Below, in pieces: positions 24,889-36,636 of a stretch of 64,000 bases of DNA. The stretch lies in the NCBI GenBank assembly GCA_900291925.1, contig UWYS01000011.1:62001-126000 (forward strand), read 5' to 3'. The notes under the pieces were generated by a model. That model worked only from the letters and a program-made list of their open reading frames with translations. It had not been told where the DNA came from and made no database searches. Both the position numbers and the translations under genes were made by a program. The stretch is from Thecaphora thlaspeos. Lineage: Eukaryota > Basidiomycota > Ustilaginomycetes > Urocystidales > Glomosporiaceae. How positions within the stretch are numbered: position 1 is the first letter of the stretch; every line of letters starts with the position of its first letter.

Positions 24889-27800
24889 CTACTTGATCGT
24901 CGCAGCGCTCTGGCTAGATTGACGGATCTTCTGCACCCGCTCGCCGTACAAAGGTCCACCGCCGGGCTGGCTCACCGACCGCAGCTCGCCAGCCGCCGTT
25001 CCGGCCCTCGACCCGTCGACCGCCTCCGACGGCGAAGCGATGCCCATCGATAACGCCACGTTCATCTTCGGCGGCAGATTCAGCGGTAGCAGCGGCGGTC
25101 CACTGCCGCCGCCGCCGCCACCGTTGGGGCTGATCGGCCTCTCGCGGTCTTCGGCGGCGCGCACCGCCGCATCCAGCTTTGTCCGCAGCACCACGCTCGA
25201 GAAGCGCGAGCCGCCGCTGCTCTGCCGTCCGTGCCGCCTCGAGGCGCGTCGGCTCCCGCCCGCCCCGTGGTTGTGCGAATGGTCGTGCGAGAGCGAGCCG
25301 ATGTCGTGCTTGCCGTCGCAGCACGCCCGGACGTTGTCGAGGCCCTCGAACCCTTCGCCCTCATCCTCCTCGAGCATCTCTTCGGCCGTCTGGAGGCGCG
25401 GGTCGGTGATGGGCTCGTTGAGGTCCGACAGGTGGTCGTAGCTCTCGTCCGGATCCACCATGCTGCTAATCGTCCCGCCGGCAATCGACCGCGTCGCGCC
25501 GCGCCGCAGGCTGCTCGTCGGGCTCATCGACATCTGCCGGTCGCGCCGCTTGCCACTCGACGGATACATCACGCTCGATGCGCCGACGCTCCCCTGACGG
25601 TGCTTCGGCAGCGTCTCGCCGCCATGGCCGCCGACGTTGTCCATCGACTCGCGCGACAGGAAGCTCGACTGGTTGGTGAGCATCGACGGCCGTTGCGAGC
25701 CGGACGCCTTCGACCGTCGTCCAATACTGCGCGACGTGAACGTGTTCCCACGGCCGTTGTGGTCGGCGTCGGCATCGCCGCCGGTCTCGGTCATCGCTCC
25801 GGCGCCCACCACCGTCGCCATGGTGACGGCGTCGTGGATGGCGGGCCGGTTGACGAGGTAGTCGAGCGCGCCCAGCCAAGCCTCGTGGCGCTCGCGGTTC
25901 GGCGCAGTAATTTTGACCTCGCGTGAGGCGGTCGTGATCACCAGGCTCTCGTGGTAGAGGCTTGGCGGGCTCGGGTTGCTGTCCTCGACGATGCGTACCC
26001 CGGTGATGCTCGCGCTCTTGCTCGTCCCCTCCGACACCTTGGCGCCGCCCGGGTCACTGATGGTCCAGTAGAGCATCTTGGTGTACGGGTGGACCCAGAA
26101 GTAGCGGCGGTGCCGCCTGTCCGAATGCCCGCCGCGGCCCATCGACTTGCGCGTGTACTTGTACATGTACTCGCCGATCATTGTCTGGGTGATGGCGTGG
26201 ATCACAGTCGGGTCGGTGCTTTCGCCCGCCGTGCCGAACTCGGACATCTCTCGCGGCCCGCGGACATTGTTGCTGGGCCGCGCGATGAATGTCTCGTCGC
26301 CGACATCCTCGGACGCCTGCGACGAGGCGAGCGAGAAGCGTCGGCTCAGCTCGGACGTCACATCCGAGACGAACGACGCCGCCGAGGACTGACGCGGCCC
26401 GCGCCGCAGGCTGGTCCCCACCGCAGAGCGCCGGCTGTTGAGGCTTTTGCGCGCCGACGACAGGCCGTTGTAGATGCTCCCATCGAGCTGGCTCGGCGTC
26501 CGTTGCTGGTGCTGCTGCGAGGCGCTCGTCTCGCCAGAGTAGGTCCGGGTGCGGAAGCTGGCGGCCGAGCTCTGCTGGCGGGTGCGGTGTCCGCTCGACG
26601 ACGGCGGCTGCATCTTGATCCCGCTGCGGGTCGAAGTGCGCGAGACCGACCGCGGATGGTCGACGACGACGACACTGCCACTACCGCTGGCCGCACCGCT
26701 GTTGCTGGGGACCTGTAGGTGGCCGGAGCGCTGGACCGCCCGTGTCAGCAGGTCAGTCGGCGGCGGCGATGTCGGTCGGGGCGGACCGGCGAGGCCGTTG
26801 CCGGTGCCCGAGAGCGAGGGCGGGCGCTTCACGGGCAGCGACGCCGGCGGCGGCATGCTGGGCGGCGGCGGCATCGACATGACCGGCGCTTTGGTCTTGT
26901 CGGGCAGTGGCGGGACGGGCGGAATGCTGTCGCCGCCAGCACGGTCGGTCTGGCGCGACCAACTCGAATCAGTCGAGCCGCGGCGGCCCGGACGACCGGT
27001 GACGGCGCCGACCGTGTACATCAACGGCGCCGGCGAGTCGAGCCGCATCGAGCCGTCGCGATGGCCGCCAAATGTGCTGACAGAGTCGCGCGGCCGGCTG
27101 CCGCTGCTCGGCTGGTGGCCGCCGAGCACCATAACACCGCCCTGACCAACGGCGGTCTCGAATGCCGGCCTGGCCGAACCGGTCGTCAGCGACGACAGAG
27201 GCCGCATCATTTCCGGGGTTGTAGCCCGCAGCGCCATGTCATCCTGCTGCTGCTGCTGGAAGGCGGACCGCACCACGTCGTCGGTCTGGCACGCGCTCTC
27301 CTTGAGCTCGGCCGGCAAGCGGAAGGCAGTGGTGGGCATGCCGTAGGCCACCGAACGCTTGAGCGACAAGGAGCGCATGTGTGAGACCGCGTCGACGTAG
27401 CCCTCGGCGTCCGTCTCGGCCTCAGTGGCATGGCCGCTATCGGACTCTGCGTCGTAGTGGTGGGGGTCTTGGGGCGTCCAGGCCGAGACGGGCGAGGTTG
27501 CGCTAGCGGCAGACGCGGCGGCGGAAGCTGCTGCGGCCGCAGCCGATGACTCTTCTTCCGCCTGCTTGCGAAGCCTTCCTTCCTCCTCGGCGAGGCCACG
27601 CAGCCGTCCGTGCTCCCTCTCCACCTCTTGGCGGACCCGGACGTGCTCGGCAGCGTCCTTCTGGAGCTGGCTTTGCGTCGCCGCGATCTCGCCCTGAAGC
27701 CGCGCCTGCTGCTCTGCCGCTGCGCTCTCCAGGTGTGCCTCGCGGAGCTCTGCCTCCTTGTGGTGGCGGACCAGCGCCTCGTCAGCCTGCAGTCGCAGCC

Positions 27801-30800
27801 GCTGGTGCTTGTCGACTTCCCTGCGCAGCTGCGAGTGGTCAGCCTCGAGCTGAGCCAGCAGCGCTTTTTGCTTCTCCGCCTCGGCCGCGTGGCTGCGAGC
27901 CTCCGCCTCGTGCTGGGCGGCCTGGTCCGTCGCCGACCTGAGCGACGTGGACGCCTCGGCCAGCTTGTCCTCCTGTGCCGCCCTCTCACCCTCGAGCTGC
28001 CGGACCTGCTGTTCGGCCTGCTGGAGCTTGGCCGTCACGTCATCGAACCTGGCGCGGCTCGCTTCGTTGTCGGCCTGGAGGTCGCCGATCTGCTTGGCGG
28101 CGCCCTGTTCTGATGCCTTCAGCTTCGCCTCGACAGCGAGGACGGCCGCCTTGAGCGCGTCGGCGTCCCCGTGAGCCTTCTTGATGGCCTCGGAGCTGGC
28201 GGCGTCGCGCTCCGACTGGTCTGTCGAGGCGCGCTGCTCGGTCAGCGCAAGCCGCGCCTCGAGATCGACGATGTCGGAGCGGAGACGCTGAAGCTGAGCC
28301 TCCTGCTCCTCCTTGGTTGCGGCAACGGCCATGAGGCCGGCCTCGAGCTCCTTGACCGCGGTTGCGTGAGCTTCGGCATCGGCGTGTCGCTGCTGCTCGG
28401 CCGTGGCAAACCTGTCGTCTGCCGCCCGGAGCCTGTCGTCGGCGGCGCGGAGCTTGGCGTTGAGTTCGTCGATGGTCGACTTGAGCGCATCGATCTCGAC
28501 CTGCGCCTTCCGGAGCGCCGCCTCGCTGGCCTCGAGCGCCTGCTTGTAGGCGACATCCTGCTGCGACGCGACGGCGGCGTGCGACGCCTCGAGCTCGCGC
28601 ATCGACTCAGCGTGCTTCCGGTCCCGCTGCGAGAGCGCGAACGCGTGCGACTCGTCGCGCCGCTCTTGGTCGCGCTTGTGGCGGAGCTCTTGCTCCTCGA
28701 CGTACATTTTTTGCGAGGCGATCGCCTCGGCGAGCGCGGCGCTTGAGGAGCTCACCTGCTCGGCCAAGGCGCGAGAGTGACGCGCACGTGCCTCGACCAG
28801 TGTGGTCTCGTGGAGCTTGGTACGCTCGGCGAGTTTGCCGGCGAGATCGGCGGCATGAATGTGGTCCCTCGACGCGAGCTGGCCAACGTGGTCGGATGCC
28901 AGCTGCTCGACAGCCTTGCGGTGCTCATCCTGCGCGGCTGCGAGGGCCTTTTCGTGCTCTGCGGTCCGTGCGGACAAGACGGCGGTGTGATCCTCCTGGA
29001 GTCGGTCGATGGCTGCGACATGGAGGCGTTCCCTTTCCTCGAGCGCCGGCGTCACCAGATCCAGGAGGGGCTCCGTCGACACGCCGGCTTCCTCGTAGTC
29101 CGGCTCCTCGTGCTCCTCGTCGTGCTCGGCTTCGACGGCGTTGAGCTGATCGAAGGCGTCGTTTTTGCCTTCCTCGAGCTCCTCGGATCCGCGCAGATTC
29201 TCGAGCTCGTTGCCAAGCGCGCTGGGCTCAAATACTGCTGACTCGGGCCTGGCCGGAGCGTTGCTCCTGCGCGCCTGGAGCCGGCTCCTGGACCGCGGCG
29301 GTGAGTCATGCTCGCCGTCATCTGACTCGGCCAACATCATCGTGTGGGCGAGCGGGCTACGGGCGGCTCCGGCGCGAGAGACCCGGCCGGACTGACGCTT
29401 AGGCTTCCGCTGGGTGGCCGGCGTGCCAAAGGCGGGCTGCATCACGTCGGCAAAGGCCGGGTCGAAGCCTTCGAGGCTAGCGCGCGGAGAGCCCTCGGCC
29501 GACATGCTCTCGTCTTCGACGCCCCCGGCGCCGATGATGGTCTGTCTCGCCAAGGTACGATCGCCCTCCGAGCCTGCCTCGCCGTCTTCGCCTTCCTCGC
29601 TGGCATCGTCCTCCTCGACCTCATCTTCGCGCCTCTCGACGATTGAGTCGGCCGACGTACTGGGGCTAATGCCGAGGCGCCTGGCCATCGTCGAACGCTT
29701 GTCGGCCAACTTGGCGGATCGCAGCTTCGACGAGAGCCGCTTGGCCGATGGGCTGTCTGTGGCGCCGCCGCCAGCGTGTTCGTCGCGCCAGTGCAGCTCC
29801 TCGTCCTCGCTGGTTTCGGCGTCGCCATCGTCGAGCCCCGCCGGGACCTTGACGCCGGCATTGACGAGGAGCTTCCTGAGCTCGACGTTCTTCTCGCGCA
29901 CCCGGCGCCTCTCGGCAGCGTCCTTGCCAGCTTTCTTCTGAGCCATGGCGAGCTTGGCGCGGAGGTCCTGCGCGACGCTGTCGCGGCCGAGGCGGGCGAC
30001 CATGGGCGAGTGCGGGCCGAGGTCGTCCGAGAAGGCCGAGTCGGCGGGCGAGCGGTTGCCAACCTCATTGGCGTAAGCAGCGCGCAGGCGGGCCGCGAGC
30101 GTCTCTGGATCGTTGGCTCCGTCGTCTTCATTGGCGCCGTCGCCGTCGTTCTCGGTCATGTAGCTGTTGGAGACGCTGCGCGAAATGAGGCCGCCGCGGT
30201 TGTTGAGCTGTTGAGCTTTGTAGCGTTGCAGCTCGCTCTGGAGGTCCGAGATGTCACGCTGCATGCCGGCACGCTCCTTGCGCGCCATAGCAACCTCGGT
30301 CTCGCGCTGCTTCTTGGTCTTTTCCAGCTCGGCCTGGTGGGCGTCGAGCTCGAGGCGCTGCGAGTCGATCGCCTCGCGCGCCTTGCCGAGGTCCTTGGAG
30401 AGCCGGATGTTTTCCAGCTCGGCCCGTTTGAGCAGCTTGTCGCGCTCGCCAAGCTGCTCCTCGAGCGCCTGCTTGGCCACCTCGAGGTCCCAGTTTTCCT
30501 GCTTGAGGGCGTCTATGCCGGAGGGGAGGGCGCGAGGGACAAGTCAAATTCAAGGGTCAGAGGAAATCGCAAGGGGGGATGAGGAGCGTATCACCGCATG
30601 CCGTGTCGGCCTCTTTGCCGACGCGAGGAGCACTTACCTTCGGCCTCGGTCATCTGGATCACGCGCGGCTTGAACAGGTCGAGCTGCTTCTCGAGCTCGG
30701 CGTTGGTGCGCTGGAGTGAGCCGCGCTGGTCGTCGCGCTCCTTAAGCAGACCCTGAAGGCGTCGAACCTCTTGGACGAGACCGGCCTGGATCTCGTTGAT

Positions 30801-31745
30801 CAGCTCGCTGTCGGCCTTGGCCTGGCGGGCGGCCGCATTCCGCGACCTACGGTCGCCCTGCCTTGGCGTCGGGACCCCAGTCCCCTTGGCGCCGACGGCG
30901 CCCGTACCTCCAGCTGTCGCAGCGGCCGCGGCGGCGGCCGACTTGGACGGAGTGGTCCCGGTGAGGTTTTTGATGGCCGACGCGACGCGGGCCGCCTTGG
31001 AGGGCGAATCTGTGGCACCGGCGGCGGCGTCGGCCATGCTCTGGTCGGCGGAGGCCAGCCCTGCAACGCCATAACCCATGACCTCCTTGAAGAGCTTGTG
31101 CTTCTGGGCATCCATCTCCTCGATCTCGGCCTCAATTCTTTCGCTGAGCTCCTGGATCTTTAGGCTGGTGTCGTGACTCTCGTCTGCGTTGGCCTCGGCC
31201 ATACTGAGCTCGTCGGCGAGCTCGTCCATGAGCGCCTCAATGCGGTTGCGCAGCTCGAGTAGGCCGGCGCCCAGGAGACCGGCCGAGTTGACCTGGTTCT
31301 GGTTCTCCTCGCGCAGCTGCTGCAGCTTTTGGCGAGTGGAGCGTGTGGTGGCGAGGGCGTCGTGCGCACCGCCATCGGTGGACGCGTGGAAGTTGAAGGT
31401 GCCGACGGGGTGCCCTGCCGACGAGGCGGATGAGGGTCGGCTGGGCGTCGAGGAGCCTGGCCCGACGTGACCGTAGCCTTCGAAGTTTGTGGTGTCCGAG
31501 AACGGCATGGGTTCATGGGCAAAAGCGGTGGGGAGAGGCGGCGGAGCAGGGCTGTTAAAGTCGCTCTTGCGGCCCTTGCGCATCGACGACCCTGGCCTAG
31601 GGGGCGGGCGGAAGGAAAGGCTGGCGGAGATGCCGCCGTCCTTTGGCGTGGGGGGCGCATTGCCGCGCGGTACGGGCGAGGGCGATGGCGGCGAGCCGGA
31701 CTGGAAGAAGCCGTCTCTGCTGCTGTCTTCGCCTGACCTGTCCAT
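24889..31745 (-). CDS. NUM1: Num1/ApsA/Mcp5-type cortical anchor with C-terminal PH domain
   Basis: Two exons, complement(24889..30512, 30638..31745), 125 nt intron (GTAAGT donor, CATAG acceptor), 2243 residues. Family members bind the plasma membrane through a PH domain and anchor dynein and mitochondria, so they govern nuclear migration and mitochondrial position. The N-terminal coiled coil (about 130-230) includes LLELRNRIEALMDELADEL, as in ApsA. Long coiled coils at about 330-470 and 850-1400 are Ala/Glu/Gln-rich. The PH domain (about 1803-1930) starts ITQTMIGEYMYKYTRK and includes RRYFWVHPYTKMLYWTISD and HEAWLGALDYLVNRPAIHD. A Ser-rich tail follows. The splice joins MTEAE|D|ALKQENWDLEVAKQ, keeping a coiled coil continuous. 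Size is between ApsA (about 1.7 kaa) and yeast Num1 (2748 aa). Confidence 0.92.
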
Positions 31746-32137
31746 GGTGGTGGTAGAGGAGGATGGTGTCTACCAGGCGATGCGGACCTGCTGCGGACGA
31801 TGCGATCGAGATGGCCCTTGAGAGCGACTCGGGAGTAAGAGGAGGCTGAGAGGGCTCGAAGGAGAGGTGAGGAGGGAGAGCGGAAGAGGGATCAGACGAG
31901 AGGCGTCATGGGAGGGTCTCTGCCGGCGCTTGTTTCTATCGATCGGTCCAGAGGACCGGGCGGAGTGGACAGTAAAAGACGTCGGCAGCTGAGTGGTCGC
32001 AAGGGTGGTGGGTCGGGTGAGCGAACCGAGGAGGAGGGGAGGCGATCAAGGGACAGATGGCGACCGTTGCGTAGACCAGAGAAGGGGGGAGGGGGTAGGA
32101 GGCCTTGACGGTGGCGGTGGTGGGGCGGAGGAGGGTG

Positions 32138-32171
<34 letters not shown>

Positions 32172-33535
32172 GATGACGGACGGGCGTTGATTCGTGAGGA
32201 GACAGGCGACCACCGACGCGGCCTGAGAAACCAACACACGCAACATGAGGCAGCAGCGGGCGAAGAGCCAGAGCGGCCCTGGCTGGCTTGGCCTGCGTGC
32301 GCGGGCAGGCGGGCGAGCGTGTGTGCGCGTGAGGAAAGGGACCCAGGCGGTTGTGTTTTTCTGAAAGCTGTGCGTCCGCCCGCCTGCATGGCCTTTACGG
32401 CAGCGGCGCGCACGCCGATGGGGTCCGGTCGGTGTTGTTTTGATGTGGGTTCGTTTGGTGGGAAGCATCGGGTCGCCCACCTGCCCGCTCGCCTGGTCGG
32501 CGCGACAAGCTCACAAAGCAAAGACAGGCACGGCTCAGCTTGTCCTCATTCTCGAGGCGAGCGTCGTCGCCATGGCTAGACTGGCGGACATGCCGCAATC
32601 GCTCGCCCATGAGTCCGAATTACCGCAAGGTGACTACTCGCCGTCTTACGAGCGTCCCGCCAAACTGCAAGCAGACCCACCGTCTCAGGAGGATTGACTC
32701 CTGCTCTCTTCCTCACTTCCGGCCGCTCTGTTCAGAAGTGGGGACGCCATCCCTCTCTGCTTGTCCCTGTCTCGCTGTACTCTGGCTGTTGCCATGACCA
32801 CCGCCGTGACCAAGCTGGGCCAGGGTGACAAGCAGGGCATGGTAGCCGTCGAGGCTGTCGGCGGTAGGCCCTGCCCTGACGTAGCTTGCTCCGGCGCGCA
32901 AGCTGAGTGTCTCAAGGTTGCCTCTCCTCGTCCCAAGTCAGAGAGGTGGGCAAGCGAGCTCGGAAGAGGCGCAAGACGTCTTGAGTGCAATTCTGCCTGC
33001 CTGGTCACGCAAGCCGGCCCTACGGTCTCTAGGCCGCCCGATGGCGTCTTTGTGTCACCTCCCGATGACGGAATTGAGAGCGGCTCACCCGACGACGACG
33101 ATGGGTCGGCACAAGGCCCGATGCGGCGAGGGCGAGGCTTGTTTGACGCCATTGTGCGCTGTGCGCATTGGAGCTTAACCCCGAGGGCCCGCTGGCCAGG
33201 AGCACAAGAATCTTCTCTCTCTCGCTCTCTCTCTCTCTCGCCTCGTGTTCTTCCTTGCCGCCACCCGGTTCACAGGTGGGCCGCCGTGCCGGAGGGACAG
33301 CGACAACTTCCATCGTCGTCGCTCGCCATCTTTTCCTGGCCGGCGTTGCTCCTCGTTGCCAGACCCCGCGGGCGACGGGGTACACGTACGTACAAGCGAC
33401 GCTCAACTGCCTCCTCCCGTCATCCCTCCACTCGACTCGACTCCCTAGCCGTCCACCACCACCACCACCACCACCATCGCTACCACCTCCACCAAGGCAC
33501 AACACGCACACACCCATACACACCACCTCCTCGCC
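31746..33535. other. Divergent intergenic region NUM1/MDR oxidoreductase
   Basis: 1.79 kb. It contains a 32-base G run (32139-32170), a CT-microsatellite near 33215-33240 and a CAC microsatellite near 33454-33480 in the leader of the gene at 33536. A plus-strand open frame runs through it but has no family resemblance. No further gene supported. Confidence 0.45.
32139..32170. repeat. 32-bp homopolymer G tract
   Basis: Uninterrupted G from 32139 to 32170, about 390 bp upstream of the NUM1 start (C-run on the NUM1 coding strand). Potential G-quadruplex former and a place where assembly length is doubtful. Confidence 0.9.
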
Positions 33536-34597
33536 ATGTCCGTCCCCACCTCTTTCAAGTCTGCCGTCGTCCCGGAGCCCGGTCAAAAGACCAAGGTCGT
33601 GGACCAGAAGACGCCCACGCCCAAGGACGACGAGGTTCTCGTCCAGAACACGGCCACCGCCATCAACCCTGTCGACTGGAAGGCGCGCGACTACAAGCTC
33701 TTCCTCAAGGACTACCCTGCCGTCCTTGGCTCCGACGCCGCCGGCATCGTTGCCGCCATCGGCAAGGCTGTGGCCAACGTCTCCGTCGGTGATCGGATCT
33801 TCTACCAGGGTATCCTTGGAAACAACCCAGCCAGTACCTTCCAACAGTACTCTGTCATCCCTGCCGCGCTGGTCGGTCGCACTCCGGGCAACATAAACGA
33901 CGACGAGGCGGCAGGCATCTCGCTAGCGACGGTCGCGGCCGCCGTCGGTCTTTACGATAACACCGGACACGGTCTCGCAAAGGCGCCTTGGGACAAGGAG
34001 GGCGACCAAGCGGGCAAGGGACAGGCAATAGTCGTGCTCGGCGGCTCCTCGTCCGTGGGGCAATACGTCATCCAACTCGCGCGTCTCTCCGGCTTCGACA
34101 AGATCATCACGAACTCTAGCGTCGCGCACTTCGACCACCTGCGCGATCTCGGCGCCACCGACATCCTCGACCGATCCAAAGCAACAGCGCAGGACTTCAT
34201 CGAAGCGGTCGGCTCGTCGAAACTCGACCTCGTCTACGATAGCATCTCCGCCAAGGAAACACAGGCACTAGCGATCGAGATCCTCGCACCTCTCGGTGGA
34301 GGTAACGTTGTACTGGTCCTTGGACCGGACGAAGAAAACGTAAAGAAGGGTAAGGAGACCAAGGTCGAGTTCAAACCCATCTTTGGATCTGGCTCGAACC
34401 CTGCGAACCGATGGCTTTCCGAACCGCTCTTCCGCCATCTCGGTGGAGAGCAAGGTTACATCGCCACTGGCAAGTTCAGGCCCAATCGCGCACAGGTCGT
34501 TGAGAGCGGTCTTGCTGGGCTCGAGGATGCGTTGGAGAAGAACAAAAAGGGCGTCAGCGGTGTCAAGGTCGTCATTCGACCTCATGAGACACAGTAG
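33536..34597 (+). CDS. Zinc-independent MDR (quinone oxidoreductase/CipB-like) dehydrogenase
   Basis: Single exon, 353 residues, start in TCGCCATGTCC. It is a medium-chain reductase of the fungal CipB/ToxD-type group. Visible features are the N-terminal GroES-like fold with INPVDWKARDY and PAVLGSDAAGIVAAIG, and the NAD(P)-binding motif VVLGGSSSVGQYVIQLARLSG at about 166-186. The family-typical C-terminal part LSEPLFRHLGGEQGYIATGKFRPN follows. The translation contains no cysteine at all, so neither the catalytic nor the structural zinc site of alcohol dehydrogenases can form; an NADPH-dependent enone or quinone reductase is the likely role. The substrate cannot be read from sequence. Convergent with the M50B-like gene (434 bp). 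Confidence 0.88.
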   Translation: MSVPTSFKSAVVPEPGQKTKVVDQKTPTPKDDEVLVQNTATAINPVDWKARDYKLFLKDYPAVLGSDAAGIVAAIGKAVANVSVGDRIFYQGILGNNPASTFQQYSVIPAALVGRTPGNINDDEAAGISLATVAAAVGLYDNTGHGLAKAPWDKEGDQAGKGQAIVVLGGSSSVGQYVIQLARLSGFDKIITNSSVAHFDHLRDLGATDILDRSKATAQDFIEAVGSSKLDLVYDSISAKETQALAIEILAPLGGGNVVLVLGPDEENVKKGKETKVEFKPIFGSGSNPANRWLSEPLFRHLGGEQGYIATGKFRPNRAQVVESGLAGLEDALEKNKKGVSGVKVVIRPHETQ

Positions 34598-35031
34598 GCG
34601 TGGCTCGGTAGACGTAACAGAAGCCGTCGTCTGAGATCACAGAGTGTACAGTAGCATATTGCCCTGAAATTTCTTGATGATTGCTTCGCGTGGCCGAGGG
34701 GAAGGAACGAGATGTACCTTCGCTTTACCCCTCCCGTCGAATTTGTTGGAGAAAAAAAGATGCTACGTTAGAGAGGAGTCTCAGAAGATCATCTGCTGAC
34801 ATACCACTCCAAGTCTCCATGTGCGTGCGTGAGCGTGTCAGGATGACAAGGGTATGCAACGTCTCAATGTCTCGGCTGGTTCGTATTCAAAGAGGCCATC
34901 GATGTATGTCGAGCTGAGAATGTCCATTGTATATCATTGAGATCATTGAAAAGCAGCATGCACAGTAGTGTCCATCGTGTAGATTGTCGTTCTGGGCCCT
35001 CTAATCCTCCAGGTATCGTGTGGTCCGAGGC
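34598..35031. other. Convergent 3' region MDR/M50B-like gene
   Basis: 434 bp of relatively AT-rich sequence between two stop codons; presumably both 3' ends. Nothing else recognised. Confidence 0.45.
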
Positions 35032-36129
35032 TCAGTAGAGACCGAGGCTCCTCTTGAGGTTGACGTCCAAGAAGTTGTCCGCCTGCTGCTCGGCCATGGG
35101 CGTCTTGAAGGCTACGATTCCGATCCTGTTGATCGCGGGTCACGATGCGGCAACATTCACTTTGTCAGTACTCGGTCCATCCTACGCATCTGCGCACGCG
35201 CGGAGATCGGGGCAAAGGAAGGGAGGCGAAGGGTCACTCACACAATCCCGGCCGCAAAGAATCCAAGCGAGATGAAGAGCCAGACGACGCCCCAGACCTG
35301 TGGCGGGCAGCATCCTACGACCTTGCTAAAGGCGGTAGCGTCGGACTCGTTAACCTTGCGGAAGATGAGGTCGTCGCAGATGTCCCAGACCGAGTAGAGG
35401 CAGTTCATGACGCCGATAAAGAGGACAAAGTAGCGCAGGGCGACGCTATCGCCCACCAGCCAGAAGAGGACGAACAGGCCGATCATGATGAGGAGAAGGA
35501 CCCAGGTACTGCGCGGGGAAGAGGGAGTCGTGGCGTGTCAGAGGCGGAAGGATCCGAGCAGTGGTGAGGACTGAGGGAAGGAAGTCAAACTTACAGCCAG
35601 TCCCTCCTAGCCCACCAGAGGGTGAAGAGGAAGAAGACGCCAATGACGATGCTAGCCACCTTGCTGGCGCGCTCGTCAAAGCCGCATGCGATGAGAGCGG
35701 CGCCAATGATGGACGACCCGAGGTATCCGGCGGGGAGCGTGAGCCAGGGGATGCCACCGCGCATGCGGGTTGCGCCTCCCTCGTTTGGTTCGAGGACGAT
35801 TGACTCGATCTTTGCGCCTGTACACAGGCCCACTGCGGCGTGTGAGAATTCGTGGAAGCCGACGGTCTGCGCGAGAGGGAAGAGGTGGGGGAAAGGGAGA
35901 GGGAGAGACGGTCAGGAAACGCCGGAAGAATGATGTGGAAGGAGAGAGGGGTGCGCAGGGCTGGCGGACGTACGAGGAGCTTGAAGGGGTATAGGATGAG
36001 CTTGAGGTAGGGGATGTTCCAAAGGAAGACGATGATGATGGTGTAGACGCATGCGACGATGATGGTCGTCTGCTGGTCCTTTGTCGGATCGATGCGCGAG
36101 GAGGAGGCTCGGGGGACGAGGAGAGGCAT
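35032..36129 (-). CDS. M50B-like integral membrane metalloprotease
   Basis: Four exons, complement(35032..35125, 35242..35508, 35595..35866, 35974..36129), 262 residues; introns of 116, 86 and 107 nt, all phases closing. The first helix is residues 21-47 (TTIIVACVYTIIIVFLWNIP), ending in YPFKLL. Exon 2 opens with TVGFHEFSHAAVGLCTGAKI, where HEFSH (57-61) is the HExxH zinc motif of M50 site-2-type proteases. RGGIPWLTLPAGYLGSSIIG follows, then three more hydrophobic segments. The VWDICDDLI segment in exon 3 likely supplies an acidic third ligand, as in the M50B-like family. The tail ends RSLGLY. Likely in ER, Golgi or vacuolar membrane; substrate unknown. Divergent from RPP1. Confidence 0.88.
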
Positions 36130-36636
36130 GGTGGCGGCGTGTGGCGGTGGGGTGCTTGCGTGCGAGGGGACGGTGGTGGTGGTGGAGGCGAAGAGGTAGA
36201 GGAAGAGGAAGAGACGTTGGTGCCGTCTATGCGAGCGTGTGCGGGTCTCGGGTGGGTCCGAAGCAAGTGGGCGGCGGAGGTGGTGGGTGGAGGAGGCGGC
36301 AGACAGGAGGATAGGCACCAGGACAGAAGGACACACACGACAGGAGCAAGAGGCGGTGCAATGGGCGGCCACCAACCCAAACCAACACCAAACAGAGCGC
36401 ACCCAGCCTCGGCGCTCGGCTTGCCCCCTTTTCCTTGGCCTCGCGGTGGCGTCGCTTGTCGGCCGGCACTGGCACGTCGCTCCACTTGGCGAGCAGCCAC
36501 CCTTTTTTTTTCTTCTTTTTTTTTGGCTGCTTCTTCTTGTCCACTCTGGCGTCGCTCGACCAGCCTTGGCTTCCTCCCCGTCCACCTCCGCCTCTTCCTC
36601 TCACCCTCCACCACACAGGCAATCACCATCCCCACT
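36130..36636. promoter_or_regulatory. Divergent region M50B-like/RPP1
   Basis: 507 bp between starts. The RPP1 frame is open through all of it, but the RPP1 N-terminus (MFYDLNVPW) fixes the start at 36637, so this is promoter and leader. A T-rich run lies at 36504-36525. Confidence 0.5.

Noticed and set aside
32761..33792. Long plus-strand open frame (over 300 codons) upstream of and overlapping the MDR gene
   Set aside because: No ATG at its start, no recognisable domain, His/Arg/Pro-rich composition, and it overlaps the well-supported oxidoreductase in another frame. GC-rich DNA keeps such frames open by chance.
36139..36636. N-terminal extension of RPP1 by 166 codons
   Set aside because: The family N-terminus MFYDLNVPW fixes the start at 36637. 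The extension is low-complexity leader and overlaps the divergent promoter.
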